Source: Jaapia argillacea MUCL 33604
Taxonomy: Eukaryota > Basidiomycota > Agaricomycetes > Jaapiales > Jaapiaceae
Direction: 5' to 3'
Assembly (NCBI GenBank): GCA_000697665.1
Contig: KL197728.1
Location: 447,154 to 511,153, forward strand
DNA: 64,000 nucleotides
Shown: piece after piece, positions 34,546 to 45,940 of the stretch
Numbering within the stretch: position 1 is the stretch's first letter
How the letters are laid out: the number at the start of each line of letters is the position of its first letter
Position numbers and translations under genes: made by a program
The notes under the pieces: model-generated
The model's input: only the letters and a program-made list of their open reading frames with translations
What the model was told of the DNA's origin: nothing
The model's database searches: none

Positions 34546-35740
34546 TTAGACCAACTTTTTCGCCTCGGCCTTGGTGGTCTCCTTGAACTCTTCAGCATTC
34601 TTCCCAACTAGCTCCTTATCCGTCTCAGCCAACTTCACGACCTCCTCCTTACCAACCTTCACCCGCTCTACAGTCTCCTTCCCAACACCCTCTACAAGCT
34701 CAGCAACTAAGCTCTCGTCGGTTTGAAGCATCTTACGAATATCCTCTTTCCCAACTTTCAACCTCTCCACTGTCTCCCTCTTCACGTCCCTAGCGAAAGC
34801 CTTTGCGAGGTTCTCATCCTTCTCCAACAACTTGCCCACAGCACTGCCAACCTCCTTTGTCCTAATCTCAGTCTGATGCAAAACACCTTCACTCCATCCC
34901 AATGCTTCACGGATCTTCAAACCCGTAAGACCCTGAACCCAATCCACTCCGTTGCCGACACCTTTCCCGAATCCTTCCCTTGCACCTGCCAAACTATCCT
35001 TCACCCGATCAACTGCCATGGCAGAGTGTGCGACACCGATCCTACGTTTCTCACCAAATGTAGGAGCGAACCTGTCTTCGAGTTCCTCATAGTAGTCGGA
35101 GACGTTGGAAGAGGTTTTCGGGAGGAAGTAGGAGAGGGAGACGAGGAAGGCTGTTGGTGGAAGGATGAGACGGGTTGGGAGACCTCTAGAACGGGTGACG
35201 ATAGATGTTGAGAGGGTTGCTATTGTTGTGTAGAGCAGTCCCGGTGTGATCTCCTCCGTGGGATCAAGGAGGGACTTTATCCGCGCTGGAGACCCATGAG
35301 TTTAACGCGACAAAATATGGATGCCCCGTGAAAGGGAACCTACACTCGACGGCATGCTCGACTCCAATCCATCTTGAGACAACGCCTTGAACGCTAGCAT
35401 GAGCATCCAGATACGCCCCAGTGACCTTCCTCCGAACGTCCCCGATTTGCTTCTCCAACTCTGAAGGCTCGTCGACGACGAGGATCTGGGCTTCAGGTAA
35501 TGGATAAATAAGGAGCTGATTTGAATAAACCATCCAGGAATTAGAGTCAGATACGCGGATGTGATGGGAGGAATACGACGAAGATTGGACTGGTTTGAAC
35601 AGACCTTTTCTTTGGCGGGTTCGTGCGTGGATGCGAGGGCTAAAGCCGAGGCGGCCAGCACCGTACGAGGCTGCTCATTCTTCTATGAATTTCTGGAGAT
35701 AATGAGATGTTTCACCACGTACCATCCGTAGCCGATTCAT
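34546..35740 (-). CDS. MICOS subunit MIC26/MIC27 (apolipoprotein O family)
   Basis: The product fits the Mic26/Mic27 family, inner-membrane proteins that help organise crista junctions. A short first exon (35740-35723, MNRLRM) is proposed; exon 2 encodes LAASALALASTHEPAKEK. Then LLIYPLPEAQILVVDEPSE, the core SLLDPTEEITPGLLY and the membrane segment region TLSTSIVTRSRGLPTR, LILPPTAFLVSLSYFLP. SDYYEELEDRFAPTF is a strong family phrase. The C-terminal third is a Lys/Glu-rich helical region with repeated ETVERVKVGKE-like units. Exon 1 and the third splice junction are my best fit and uncertain. Confidence 0.75.
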
Positions 35741-36979
35741 TGGGAGAGTTGCAGGCGTCGCGTTCCGGATTGAGAGGAAGGGGGGATACAGACGCCACGT
35801 GGCTCAGGTTTCCTCTTTTCTTTTTTCTTCGGCCTGGCAGCTGCTCCCTAGATTATTCTTGCGAATGCTGTGGCAACAATCTTGCAGCGCCGGCATCTGT
35901 ACTCTCTTTATCTTAGTACGCTACCGCAGCTTTACAATTATCTTTGGAGAGCTGGCGACTATTTTTCGTCTGGCTCACACACCTCATCTCCTGGGCCCCT
36001 TTTTCCATCTCTTCCTCTGGGGACAGCTTTAGACAAGGTTTGTTGATCGCACACGTTTCTTCCGAAGATTTGGAACAGAGGTTCAGTCCTGTTGGGGAGT
36101 CGAAAGGGCCGACCACGTGGCACGCTTTGATACTTCGTTCCTTCCACCATTGCTTCCAGAGCTTTCTTTGATCCATTTGGCAAACGCGATAACAACACTC
36201 GTTCAACGTCGCTACTTCACATCCCCCGACAGTCCCTTGGTTTGTGGACCAGGCTCTACTCAGGTTGTTGGGAATGATCCTTGGTGTCGGCTTGGTATCT
36301 CGGAATCCAACACAGGCCGCAAAACTGGAGACGGCACAAAAAAAAGTGGCTCGAGTATAATTACCTTTGATGAATCGATTTTCATCTCTGCGCTCCTAAT
36401 AACCTTCGATACAACTCTTGGTTCCTACAGGTCCCTCGACTGTTCGGATACGAACCTTGCACTCGAGAAGTTCGCTCATCGTCAGCCTTCCCCGAAAGGC
36501 TCTGGGGCTTATCACAATGACCGCATGCACTACTGCCTCTCAAAGTCCAGCTGGCCACTCCTATTCGTGTTCCTAAACTTAAACGCTCCTCCGCGTCTCC
36601 CACTCTACATCCACGAGAATCACAAGGATAGGAGATAAGATTTATACACCCAGCTGTGGCAGGGATGCTTCGTTTCGGCGAAACTTAGGAACCGGACAAC
36701 GAATCACGGCTTCTGCACTCTAGCATCACCAGGCTGCCTCTCTTCCCCCCCAGGTCGTGAAGTGATCTGCGAACCCCCGGCAGCACGAAACCAGCGGACG
36801 GATACTTGAGAGCACCGGTACTCGGAGATGCTTGAGCTTATCGAGAATTCTCGTTCTCGATACCCTCGACGGATAAAAGCCTGTCATGGAACATATTAAT
36901 TTCCCAGCACCCGCAAACCTCCCGCACCTCACTGTGAGTTCTGCTGTTGCTTAGAAAACCCTGCCATACTAACACTGCT
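35741..36979. other. Intergenic (1.2 kb), no gene seen
   Basis: Divergent region between MIC26/27 and the lipase. A 173-codon open frame at 36117-36638 has no domain and no supporting homology in the window. Confidence 0.45.
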
Positions 36980-38353
36980 ATGAAGATGTCGCACGACAAG
37001 GCATTCCAGGATGTGTTCGGGCTGTCACTCGTCTCAAACATCATCCAACATCAGAAGGGAACGCAAGCAGCCTTGCAGGCTGCGATGGAGTCTGCGCTCC
37101 CCGTCGCTCTAGAGGCAATTGGGACTTGGGAGATTGTCTGGGGCCCCGTTGTTTGGAAGCGGTATCCTTCCGACCGTAATAGCGGGCCTGACAATATCTG
37201 GTACATCGCCAAGAACCCTCTCGTCCAATTTTCAGACGAAACTACGCACGAGACCTATGTCCTCGCTATAGCTGCATCGGCCGATACGCTGCACGATTGG
37301 CTCGTCGAGGATCTTGACGTCGGCGGTGTTGTTGATTTCGAGAAGTGGGTGAAAGGTTCATGCCGTAACCGTCCCGTCAATGCGAATTGGCTCTTTATAC
37401 ATGATTCGACCCATACCTACATCGCATCTGGGACAGCTGGGGGTGTTTGGAACCTCATTTCCACAACTGCACCCTCCAGTGCAAAGGGGTCTTCCTATAC
37501 GGCACCGCAATTCCTTGCCAACTTACGCCCAGATACTCCGACGGCGAGGCTCGTGGTTACGGGCCACAGCCTTGGAGGTGCGCTCGCCCCTACCCTCGCT
37601 CTCGCAATGAAGGAGATCGGCGTCCTCTCTGCCTTTTCGCCGGACAATGTCCTCGTATACCCTACCGCAGGCGCGTCCCCCGGTAACGAGAACTTTGCGA
37701 AGCGCTATGCAAAGGCGTTCCCTAAGTCTCGGGGCAGTGATTACAAAGTTTGGAATGCTGATATCATCAATACCCTTGATATCGTCCCCCAGGCATGGTG
37801 TACCAACACTTCGAAGTCACCGTCACAATGCCTCGAGAATATCCCTGGAATGTACGGACCATCGGTATGGGAAGTCAAAGGAGCAATCGACATTACTATC
37901 CTTGACGTTAACCTGTGCGGGATTACCTACTTCCCCTTACAAAGCAGCTCCTTCACGGGAGCTCAAACATCCTCAGTTCCCACTACTATCACTAAATTCT
38001 TCGAAATCGCTGGCCAGCAGCACGTCCCCCAGTATGCGAAACACATTGGTGTGCCGATGCCGAATTTTGCTACCTTGCCGGTGCTGGAGTCTATACGACG
38101 AGATCTTCATGCCAAGACACCCGAGGAGGTTCGCCAAGCCTACCCAGTCATTGGCAGACTCGAGTCCGATGCCAACAGGGTAGCTGCCGATGGCGTCGGA
38201 CCCTTGGAGGATGAGGAGGCGGTGAGAGCATATGTGGCTGCCATTGCTAGCCGAGGACCACCTCCGGCCGCCCATGACGCCGCTGACCCGGCGCTTGTGA
38301 TCCAAGAGGTGAACGATCAGCCTCCCGTTTCAAAAACAGTCGCCGTGGTTTAG
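36980..38353 (+). CDS. Class 3 lipase-like alpha/beta hydrolase, single exon
   Basis: An uninterrupted frame of 457 codons from ATG 36980. The nucleophile elbow is VVTGHSLGGALAP (GHSLG), the usual lipase class 3 motif. A candidate acid residue sits in NTLDIVPQAW, and a His in QQHVPQYAKHI. YPTAGASPGNENFAKRY corresponds to the segment after the elbow in fungal class 3 lipases. There is no signal peptide, so an intracellular role is likely. Unlike almost all neighbours it has no intron, which could reflect retroposition or transfer; codon use looks ordinary and somewhat GC-rich. Substrate is unknown. Confidence 0.8.
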   Translation: MKMSHDKAFQDVFGLSLVSNIIQHQKGTQAALQAAMESALPVALEAIGTWEIVWGPVVWKRYPSDRNSGPDNIWYIAKNPLVQFSDETTHETYVLAIAASADTLHDWLVEDLDVGGVVDFEKWVKGSCRNRPVNANWLFIHDSTHTYIASGTAGGVWNLISTTAPSSAKGSSYTAPQFLANLRPDTPTARLVVTGHSLGGALAPTLALAMKEIGVLSAFSPDNVLVYPTAGASPGNENFAKRYAKAFPKSRGSDYKVWNADIINTLDIVPQAWCTNTSKSPSQCLENIPGMYGPSVWEVKGAIDITILDVNLCGITYFPLQSSSFTGAQTSSVPTTITKFFEIAGQQHVPQYAKHIGVPMPNFATLPVLESIRRDLHAKTPEEVRQAYPVIGRLESDANRVAADGVGPLEDEEAVRAYVAAIASRGPPPAAHDAADPALVIQEVNDQPPVSKTVAVV

Positions 38354-38823
38354 ACCGAGCCCATGGAGTACCTCACGCCTTCGTGGTTCGTCGTTGTTCC
38401 TCTTTACGAGTCCCCTCATGACCGTCACACTCGTCCAGAACTTGAGAAATATATCGGTTGTCTTTGTTGTCTGTATGTTGTACTATGAACCATACTCCGA
38501 TCGTACGTTTGTTATTCTGTGTAAGACTGGTTCGCTTTATCTTCGTTGCTCGAGTACCTTGCTCCTTGCCATGTTTTTAGCTTCCATTGAATGTTTCACC
38601 GAGTCGTTTTATGGGATTCTCAGTGTCCGCCACACAACGCCGGTCGACCACCTCCACATCGCTTGAGCTCATAAGTCCTGTTGACGACCTCCTCCCGTAG
38701 GTCGGAATTTCCTCGGACACCCATGCCGTCATCCTGACCAGGTCAGGTGCACCATTGCAATCCATACTTATATCTCGGAGGGCGCGCCTCAGCCTCCAGT
38801 GTCCTTCTCTCGCCACAGCGATC
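38354..38823. other. Intergenic, no gene seen
   Basis: Probably 3' sequence of the lipase gene and the promoter of the next gene. Confidence 0.5.
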
Positions 38824-40388
38824 ATGGAACAACAACAGGAGAGGAAGGTAAAGGTCCTCGTTTGCAGAACCCGCATTTATTCATCTCATTTTACCAGGGT
38901 ATGATCGAGAAAGTGGTCAGGGCTATGATGTGCATGGTCCGTCCTTCGGTTCTGTGACCTAAACTCCATGCTGAACGACTTGGTCAATACAGTCTAGAGC
39001 GTCCTGGGAACAAGGTACTGCGGCACAAGCAATGTACGAACTCCACAAATCGTTCCCTGAAGACTTTGGAACCCAATATTTTGTGTGTTTGTCTCATGAC
39101 GGTCAGGATCAAATTCTACGTGGCCACACTACGCCATGCGCTCAATGAGTACCTTCGGTATGTTTAGCTGTGGTTCGACAAAGCGACGATGGTCGATTAT
39201 CGGCACGGTTATGTCGAGGTGATCAGTGAGCGGGCTCTAGCACCTTGCTATCTCTCAGCTTATCGAGTTGGCGCCGAATAGAGGATCGCTTGATACCACT
39301 GCAGGGTTGGAAGCTCTAATTCGGGCCTACGAAGTGACCTTGGATGATTTTTACTTGAGCGCTGCGAAGCGTGTCACATCGTACCTCCTCACCGGCATAC
39401 CAAAATCAGAAAACGGGACATGGAGCCGTAAGTCATTCCATTGTGCCGTTCTTTCCTGAATTTCTGAACCCCGCCGCTGACTGTCCAATCCATAGACCTC
39501 GCCGAGAAAGTAGAACTCTGGATAGACGCACTCTACATGGGTCCACCTGGCTTAGCAGCTGCTGGCGCGGCGTGGGGAGAACTTGAATACATCAAGGAAG
39601 CGATAAAACAGATCAAGGGATATGTGGACGCTATGTGGGATCGGGAACAGAAGTTGTTCTCCCATATTTGGGATCCGATTGGGAAGAAGTTTATTCGGAG
39701 GGCATTTTGGGGTAGGTACTTCTTTTGCTTGATTTAATTTGATCTAATTTGGGGATCGTGAAGGGGTTGGGAACGGCTGGGCGATTTCTGGCATGGCACG
39801 GTGTGTTTACACCCGCATTTTACCGTTTCATCTCCTCCTAAGCCTCGGTTTATCCAGGGTACTAGATTTCATCCCAGAATCTTTACAACAGGACAGGTCC
39901 TACATCATCTCGGTGATATTCGAAACGATCAACTCCCTACTCTCCCACATCCGCCCTGACCACCTCTTTCACGACATCGTTGACGATCCATCCACTTTCG
40001 TCGAGACCAACCTTTCCCAACAATTGGCCTATACAATATTTACGTTACGCAATGCTGGGTACTTGGCGGCGGACCGCGAGAATGGGTGGATTGAAAAAGC
40101 TAGGTTGATGCGACAAGCAGCTTGGGAGAAGGTCGACGGATTGGGGCTCGTTCAGGGAGTTTGTGGGAGTCCTTCATTTGATCGTGAGTGACTTGACGGA
40201 GCATTCGTCCAGCTTTTCTTGTTTGAGCTAATGTTTGTGTTACCATAGACGCTGGAACGGCTACGGAAGGCCAGGTTTGTCCATTTATGTTGGTGCTGAG
40301 TGCACCTCGATTTGATAAGATTTTGACAGGCTTTCTTCATCTTAATGGAGGCCGAATACCAGAAATTTCTGGAGCACAAGACTGAATG
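38824..40388 (+). CDS. Six-hairpin glycosidase-like protein (GH105/GH88-related)
   Basis: The downstream exons form a clear unsaturated-uronyl-hydrolase-like (alpha/alpha)6 barrel. Key phrases are SWEQGTAAQA, VELWIDALYMGPPGLAAAG with the likely catalytic Asp, LFSHIWDP, GNGWAISGMARVLDFIP, VDDPSTFVETNLSQQLAYTI, and GVCGSPSFDHAGTATEGQAF. Introns near 39431, 39712, 39801, 40184 and 40272 splice cleanly. Upstream, the joins between 38850 and 39250 are not settled: STWPHYAMRSMSTF is in a frame I could not connect to the exons on either side with standard sites, so a frame break is possible. No signal peptide was found, which would suit an intracellular enzyme. Confidence 0.65.
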
Positions 40389-40861
40389 ATAGAACGGCTT
40401 CGTGTTGTGATGGCCCTGTCGGGGAGGTGGGGTTAGGGTTTCCTGCCCACCATATAGTCGATGAGATTCATGCATGGCTTTTGCTTGATGACATGTCACG
40501 TCGACCTTACTCTCTCAGTCTATCCTGGAGTCCTGTATTGATCGGAATAAGCCAACTCTTGCAGATGTACAACGCTTTTACGTTGGAGTCCTTTTCGACT
40601 CGGATTTCGGGAGAGGTCGATGCAACTACACGTCAAATGGATACATGCTAGGCTCCTCATATTCACCAGAACCCCCAAGCATCACTGCTTGGATGAGTTG
40701 GTGGATGCGCCGAGATAACAGTAACTCCACACAACAACTATGCATATAATCACAAAAACACACACAAGGCCATAGACATCAAGTGCCCCTGTACAAGAAC
40801 TATACAAAATATGGCATCGCACCCTACGAAAGCGTCAAAACCAAAAATCAGCGATCGATGA

Positions 40862-42602
40862 CTACGGGGCAGGCTGTCTCGAACGAAGACAGTGTATATG
40901 CGGACGTACCATCTTCCGAGTCGCCTGACTCTTATCCCTCTCGTTCTCCTCTGCAGCTTCATAAACCGTGAACTCCTTCTCTCCATTCGGCCCGATGGTT
41001 AATATTGATGCCATGTTGCCGCATCTGAGGAAGACCGAAATGTCAGCGTCGGACGTCAACCCAGTAGGAGGGCTCGTATCAGTGGAGGGCAACCAAGCTA
41101 CGGCGCCCCGAGGTGGAGACCTTGCGACTGCTAGTAGAGATACGAATTCTGTGGCCAAGACTCACCGATAACAATAGTTCGGTGCACTCCAGACGGTCAC
41201 CAATTGCTCGTCGAACATGAATTTATAACCTTCTTGGACCAATTGGTGGGCTCGGGCTATTAGTGAGAGGGAGTTTACGTGGTTGAACTATAGAAAGGGT
41301 TGTTGGTTGGATTAGTAACAGGAAAGGGCATGAGTGGCGTAGAAGGGTGAAGACGCACCTCTTTCGTGACACTGGCGCCGAACAACCATCCCGCACCCCT
41401 TGGACTAACCGCCCAGTTCTCGACTTCGTCTGGGTCTGACCACATCAGATCTGCACGCGGGATGCCGTAAGTTGGGATGAAGATATAAGGCACGAACGAA
41501 GCAGGAACGATTAAAAACGAAACGGTGTGACGAAGGAGAGTGAGACCAAGAAAGGAATGAAGACATACCGCAGAAAGCACCCTCATGAGGAATCTCCTGT
41601 GCCCTTGACAAGACTCTTATCTGATCTAGTGTGCGGATGTCGGGGGAGAGACCACCATGCACGCAGAGAGTTTGACCGTCTATTATCTGAGTGAACAACA
41701 GGATTGAAAACCAAGGCCGCACAAGAAATCGGAAGACGGAAGACGAAGGACTGAGCGTACAGCTGCGAGATTTAAGTAATCGAAAACGTTACAGCAGCCT
41801 TTCCAGACTGCTGCCGAACCATACTTTTGTTGGCATTCATCTGCAAGAAGGAACAAAGATCAATTGTCGCCTTAACAGAAAGAGCTGAGCGAACCATAAA
41901 ACCCATAAACTTGCGTTATCTGTCTACTCTCATGGTTCCCTCGTAACAGTGTTACTTTGTCTGGATATCTAGAAGGTTTAGAATTTTGAGCGGTTCGAGA
42001 TGCCAGAAAGGAGGAAGTTGGGCGCGGAAGAGGTGAATAAGACGGACCTGGCTTTCAGAGCAAAAAGTAGGGAGACGGTTTCAAGACTGTAGTGCCCTCG
42101 ATCGACAAAATCGCCCTACTACCACTCGCATCAGCCGTCTGTTTCACATTCACACCATATCTCCCCCCATCTCTTTCCCCCTGCAAGCGAGAAAGCGAAA
42201 AACTATAAGAACAGGATGAGACGGACCATAAAGATGTAACTCCGGTCACCGACAGCGCCGCCCTTCCTCAGCAACTCCAAAAGATCCCAAAATTGACCAT
42301 GTATATCACCTTCGAGGTAGGGTGAGACGGGTCACTTCAGCTCTCCAGTATCCAGATTACTCCGATTGCGAATCAGCAAGACTCACCTATGAATGAAACA
42401 GGTGACAGTCAGATCCCGTCCACACACCAAACATGAAGGCTATCTCACCGCAGATGGTCACCGGAGAGGAAACGGGTTGGATGTTGGATTCTTCGATCAA
42501 GATGTTGCGAACTTGTGAGCAGAGGAGTTTGATGTCTGGTTCGGGGAGGTGTGTGTTGGTGAGCAGTAACGAGATCCACGCATCTGGATTTGATTTGGTC
42601 AT
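40862..42602 (-). CDS. PP2A-family Ser/Thr phosphatase catalytic subunit (PP6/SIT4- or PPG1-like)
   Basis: The exons join to a PPP-family phosphatase of about 310 residues. Metal- and substrate-binding signatures are visible: GDIHGQ (across a splice), [75 protein letters not shown] and [16 protein letters not shown]-terminus [14 protein letters not shown] and [14 protein letters not shown] fit the PP2A/PP4/PP6 branch. The C-terminus, [20 protein letters not shown] then PAP, lacks the usual YFL end that is methylated and bound by regulatory partners. A second-last intron may hide the true end. The exact subfamily is undecided. Confidence 0.8.
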
Positions 42603-43022
42603 AGCGAGGACACTCGGAGCGATATGATGGTCGAGTGTATGCGGCCTTGATATTCAGAGTTGGTGGGACAAGGAAACGTTCTGAGCTACGAGGGAACCAG
42701 AAGAATGTATGTCTAGAATGTAGGACGCTGAGAACCGCAAGACCGACAACTTTAGGATAGGATTCTTGCTGGCCCAGCACTGAGCGCTGATGACCCCATT
42801 CGGTCGTCACACAGGTGAACGTCGCTCAATATCCCCTTGCCCTGCCTGACTACTAGTTTCGTTGAAATATACGGAAGTAGGATTCCGTCAAACACCACTC
42901 AGTAAACTGTCCACGATACATTAAGATACCGTGACATCCGAGTCCTCGAGCGGGTAATATAAAACAGTAAACTACAGATACAGTAGGTCATATGGGTGGG
43001 GCGTCTTCAAGATTGCTTTGTG
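42603..43022. other. Intergenic, no gene seen
   Basis: No coding exon recognised. Confidence 0.4.
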
Positions 43023-44980
43023 TTACTTCTCGGCAGACTTTATCAAGGGTTGGAGGACTTGGCGAGCTGAATGCTTGGGGTATTCAAAGCGACGCATGAT
43101 GGCTTTCGGTTTCTCCGTCTGCGGAGGTATACTTTCCCAATGTTCCTTCAACTCCTTCTCTCGCTGATTCCTGCTTTTTTCTTCGTCCTTCGACAAGCGT
43201 CTCTCCTTAGGCTCATTCCACATAGTAGTGACAAGAACGACCTTTTCAAACCACTCTTTCCCCAAGAGTCGTTGAAACTTCAAGTGATTGTCGGCCGAGC
43301 AGTACGTGAGCCTATTGTCGGTGATATTGTGAAAGTAGAGAAGTCCGCTGAGCAAAAATCCATCGCCGTACCTGAGCGAGAATGAAACGTGAACAAGTGA
43401 TAAAGTAATAGTGATCAAGATAGTTGTACTTCTCTTTCAACCACCCAGACAGTTGATCGAGTGCTTCCTTTGAGTCGTCGAAGCCAGGTACGTCGATCAA
43501 GACAACGTCGAAGGCGCGATCTTGCATGAGCTTGTGTGACGCAATTCCAGAGGTGCAGGGCTGCAAACTGTTCCCAACCTTCGGGAGTGCCCCAGTCACT
43601 CCAGCCCAGCTAATGAACTGTTGGCGGCTGTCAGCATACATAGTCCCAGCTTCCTTCGACGATGAAAAACGAATCTCACCGAACTCTTTCCAGAGCCTGA
43701 CGGACCCAATAACCTATAATGGCGGTCAAGTTTGTCGTCCTTTGATCACGTGGGTAATCTCGCTCACGCAATAACTACATCTTCCCTTCTCTTCCGAGCC
43801 TGCGGTGGGGGAACATGGATGGGACGCTTGGGATGGTCAGACCGGGAAAAAAACGCTCTGGAGTGAGGCGTAACTCACTGCACGGGGTTTCCGGAAGGTG
43901 AAGAACATGCGGATCTTCTTTCCGAGGGGGATCTTCAGTACTTCGAGTTGCCTGAATGTAGCGTCCAACTCCGCCTGAATCCGTTGACGCTCTCCCTCCA
44001 GGTGCTTCGCAAGTTCTGAATCGCACTGAGATGCTGCCTGCTCGGCCAGCATGCGAGTAGTCTTGATCCGTTCCGAGAGTAGCTTCTCGAGTGAGGCATA
44101 AAGCGTCTTGCCGGCGGCGGTCTCGTTCAGGTGCATTTGAAGGTCTCCCATTTCCTCCTGAAGTAACAGCGCCTCCCTCTCCGCCGCGTTCTCCGCGACT
44201 TTGCCGATGATAGACCATGCGGAATCGGGTGTGTTGGTGAATCGAGCAGTACTGGCTCGATTATCCAGCAACCCTCGCCAATACCGCCTTTTCAATTCGC
44301 CCTCCCTACTTTCTCCGATCTTCGGGTCCACTTCGTCCCACATCGTCGACACTAGGATGACGCGCTGAGCGGCAGAGTCTCCACACAACTTTCCGAACAT
44401 GCGCAGGTTCTTGTGCGTGGAGCCAGACATTCGGTTGTCTGAGATGCGATGCAGATAGATGATCCCGGCAAGTTTAACATCGTTCCCATACCTATCCACT
44501 GGGGAGTCAGTTTTTTTGTTCGCGAAACTATCTGAAATTACTCCGCTCACGCTTCCACCAACCAGTCGCCAATCATATTCAGAATATCCATGTCCGACTT
44601 GCTTGTGTCGTCGAACCCTGGAGTGTCGACCAAGACAATGCGACTCCGATTCGTTGCGTTGGGGAGGTGTTGCGCCACTAACGCAGGAGGTAGCGTAACG
44701 GCTTGAACTTTGTCGGTACACGACCAGAGCTGATTGCCAGATCGTCCATGCTCGGAGCCCTTCTGCTCCATGAGTGTGTCGACAAGCTGCTACACGGTCA
44801 GGAAACTTAAATCCCAGTGCAAGTGATAACATACGTTGCTTTTCCCAGACCCCGTTGGACCCATGATTCTGTTGTCCGATTGATACCATTAGTGTGTTGA
44901 TAACGATTCAAGAAAACCACGCACGCGATGACAATATCGTCGGGGCGAACAGTTCCAGCGTCCATGTTAGATTCGGTCAT
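43023..44980 (-). CDS. Protein with two tandem P-loop GTPase domains (AIG1-like)
   Basis: One gene of about nine exons encodes two full G domains in series. Domain 1: DDIVIAIMGPTGSGKSN (P-loop), IVLVDTPGFDD (switch II/G3), VILVSTMWDEV (G4 position). After a coiled-coil-like stretch (SERIKTTRMLAEQAASQCD, HLEGERQRIQAELDATFRQL) and IRMFFTFRKPRA comes domain 2: VVIALLGPSGSGKSS, VVLIDVPGFDD, VVLVTTMWNEP. Introns fall at matching places in both domains (inside the P-loop exon and before YGxD), so the second domain arose by internal duplication. Domain 2 has Asn for Asp in its G4 motif. The family resembles the GTPases common in agaric genomes; role unknown. Confidence 0.75.
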
Positions 44981-45940
44981 CGCTCAGAATCAGTGCAAGG
45001 GGAAAGATGCGCAGCGTTACTAGTCCAGAGAGAACACCTTTGACAAAGTGCGAACATGGTTTGACGGTCTAGGTACTTGAATGCGAGGACATGCATTCCC
45101 TGCGAAGGGTTGTCGAGCCTCGTGTCAACACGCTTGCCTGCCAAGCACGCTATGGGACGGCGATATGGCAAATTAAACGTGTTGAGGAAGCCTTTGTCCC
45201 TAAGCAACTCCCAGCCGCCGATCCATATCAATTGTGAGCGTGTAGCCAACACATTGCGTGGGGAAGTTCTATCTTAGCCTTCAACGTCCCAAGCCGAGGT
45301 ATGAAACACACGCTGCTTGCAGGCACCTTCAATGCCAGACATACGAGCCTTCGCAATTCCAAAAAGCTGAAGGTATGACAGGATGACGTATGATATCGAT
45401 TGCAACAACTGAAGCTTGAGGCCTGAGGGGCTGAAATGTTGCGGTGATGCATATGCCTCCGCCGAGTCCGTCAAGGTGAGTATGCAACGATTGTCGCATG
45501 GAAGTGAAGGACAGACAAAGTAAATCAACAGACTGCCAGTTAGATACCGAACGCGGCGTGGGATGGATGGTCGTAGGAATGAGAGAAGGAAAACAGACCG
45601 AGCATTAGTAACGCCGGCGCAACAAGTTAAGAGGAAGGTGTACCTCTTCATCAAGCGATTCAAACCTTTGGACACCACCAACCTACTGAGCGTTGAGGTC
45701 CAAGTGAATCAATAAAGATACACCACACACGACTGGCCGTCTGGTAGCGGAATCGGAGAGGATCGAAGCGAAGACCAGAGAGTTCGTCTATTTCATCGCA
45801 CTGACTCATGGAGTTCAAGCATCGTGCATACATCCGCAACCACCAAGATCACCATTATCAAACAACGCCGACACATCCTAAGTAGTCCATCAAAAAATCA
45901 AGCAGCTCCCAGTCTACAACCTCACCGTCAACACCAACGG
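44981..45940. other. Intergenic (1.0 kb), no recognised gene
   Basis: Two minus-strand frames (44977-45252 and 45274-45681) are open but have no domain, no splice-supported extension and no paralogue in the window. A small lineage-specific gene cannot be ruled out. Confidence 0.4.

Noticed and set aside
36117-36638. 173-codon frame between MIC26/27 and the lipase
   Set aside because: No domain, no good start context, no paralogue in the window, and a minus-strand frame of similar quality overlaps it.
28630-36979. P450 pair as part of a secondary-metabolite cluster
   Set aside because: No polyketide, peptide or terpene core enzyme, transporter or transcription factor lies nearby; neighbours are housekeeping genes.
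45274-45681. Small minus-strand gene between the GTPase gene and UBE2S
   Set aside because: Open frame only; no domain or splice-joined partner could be seen.
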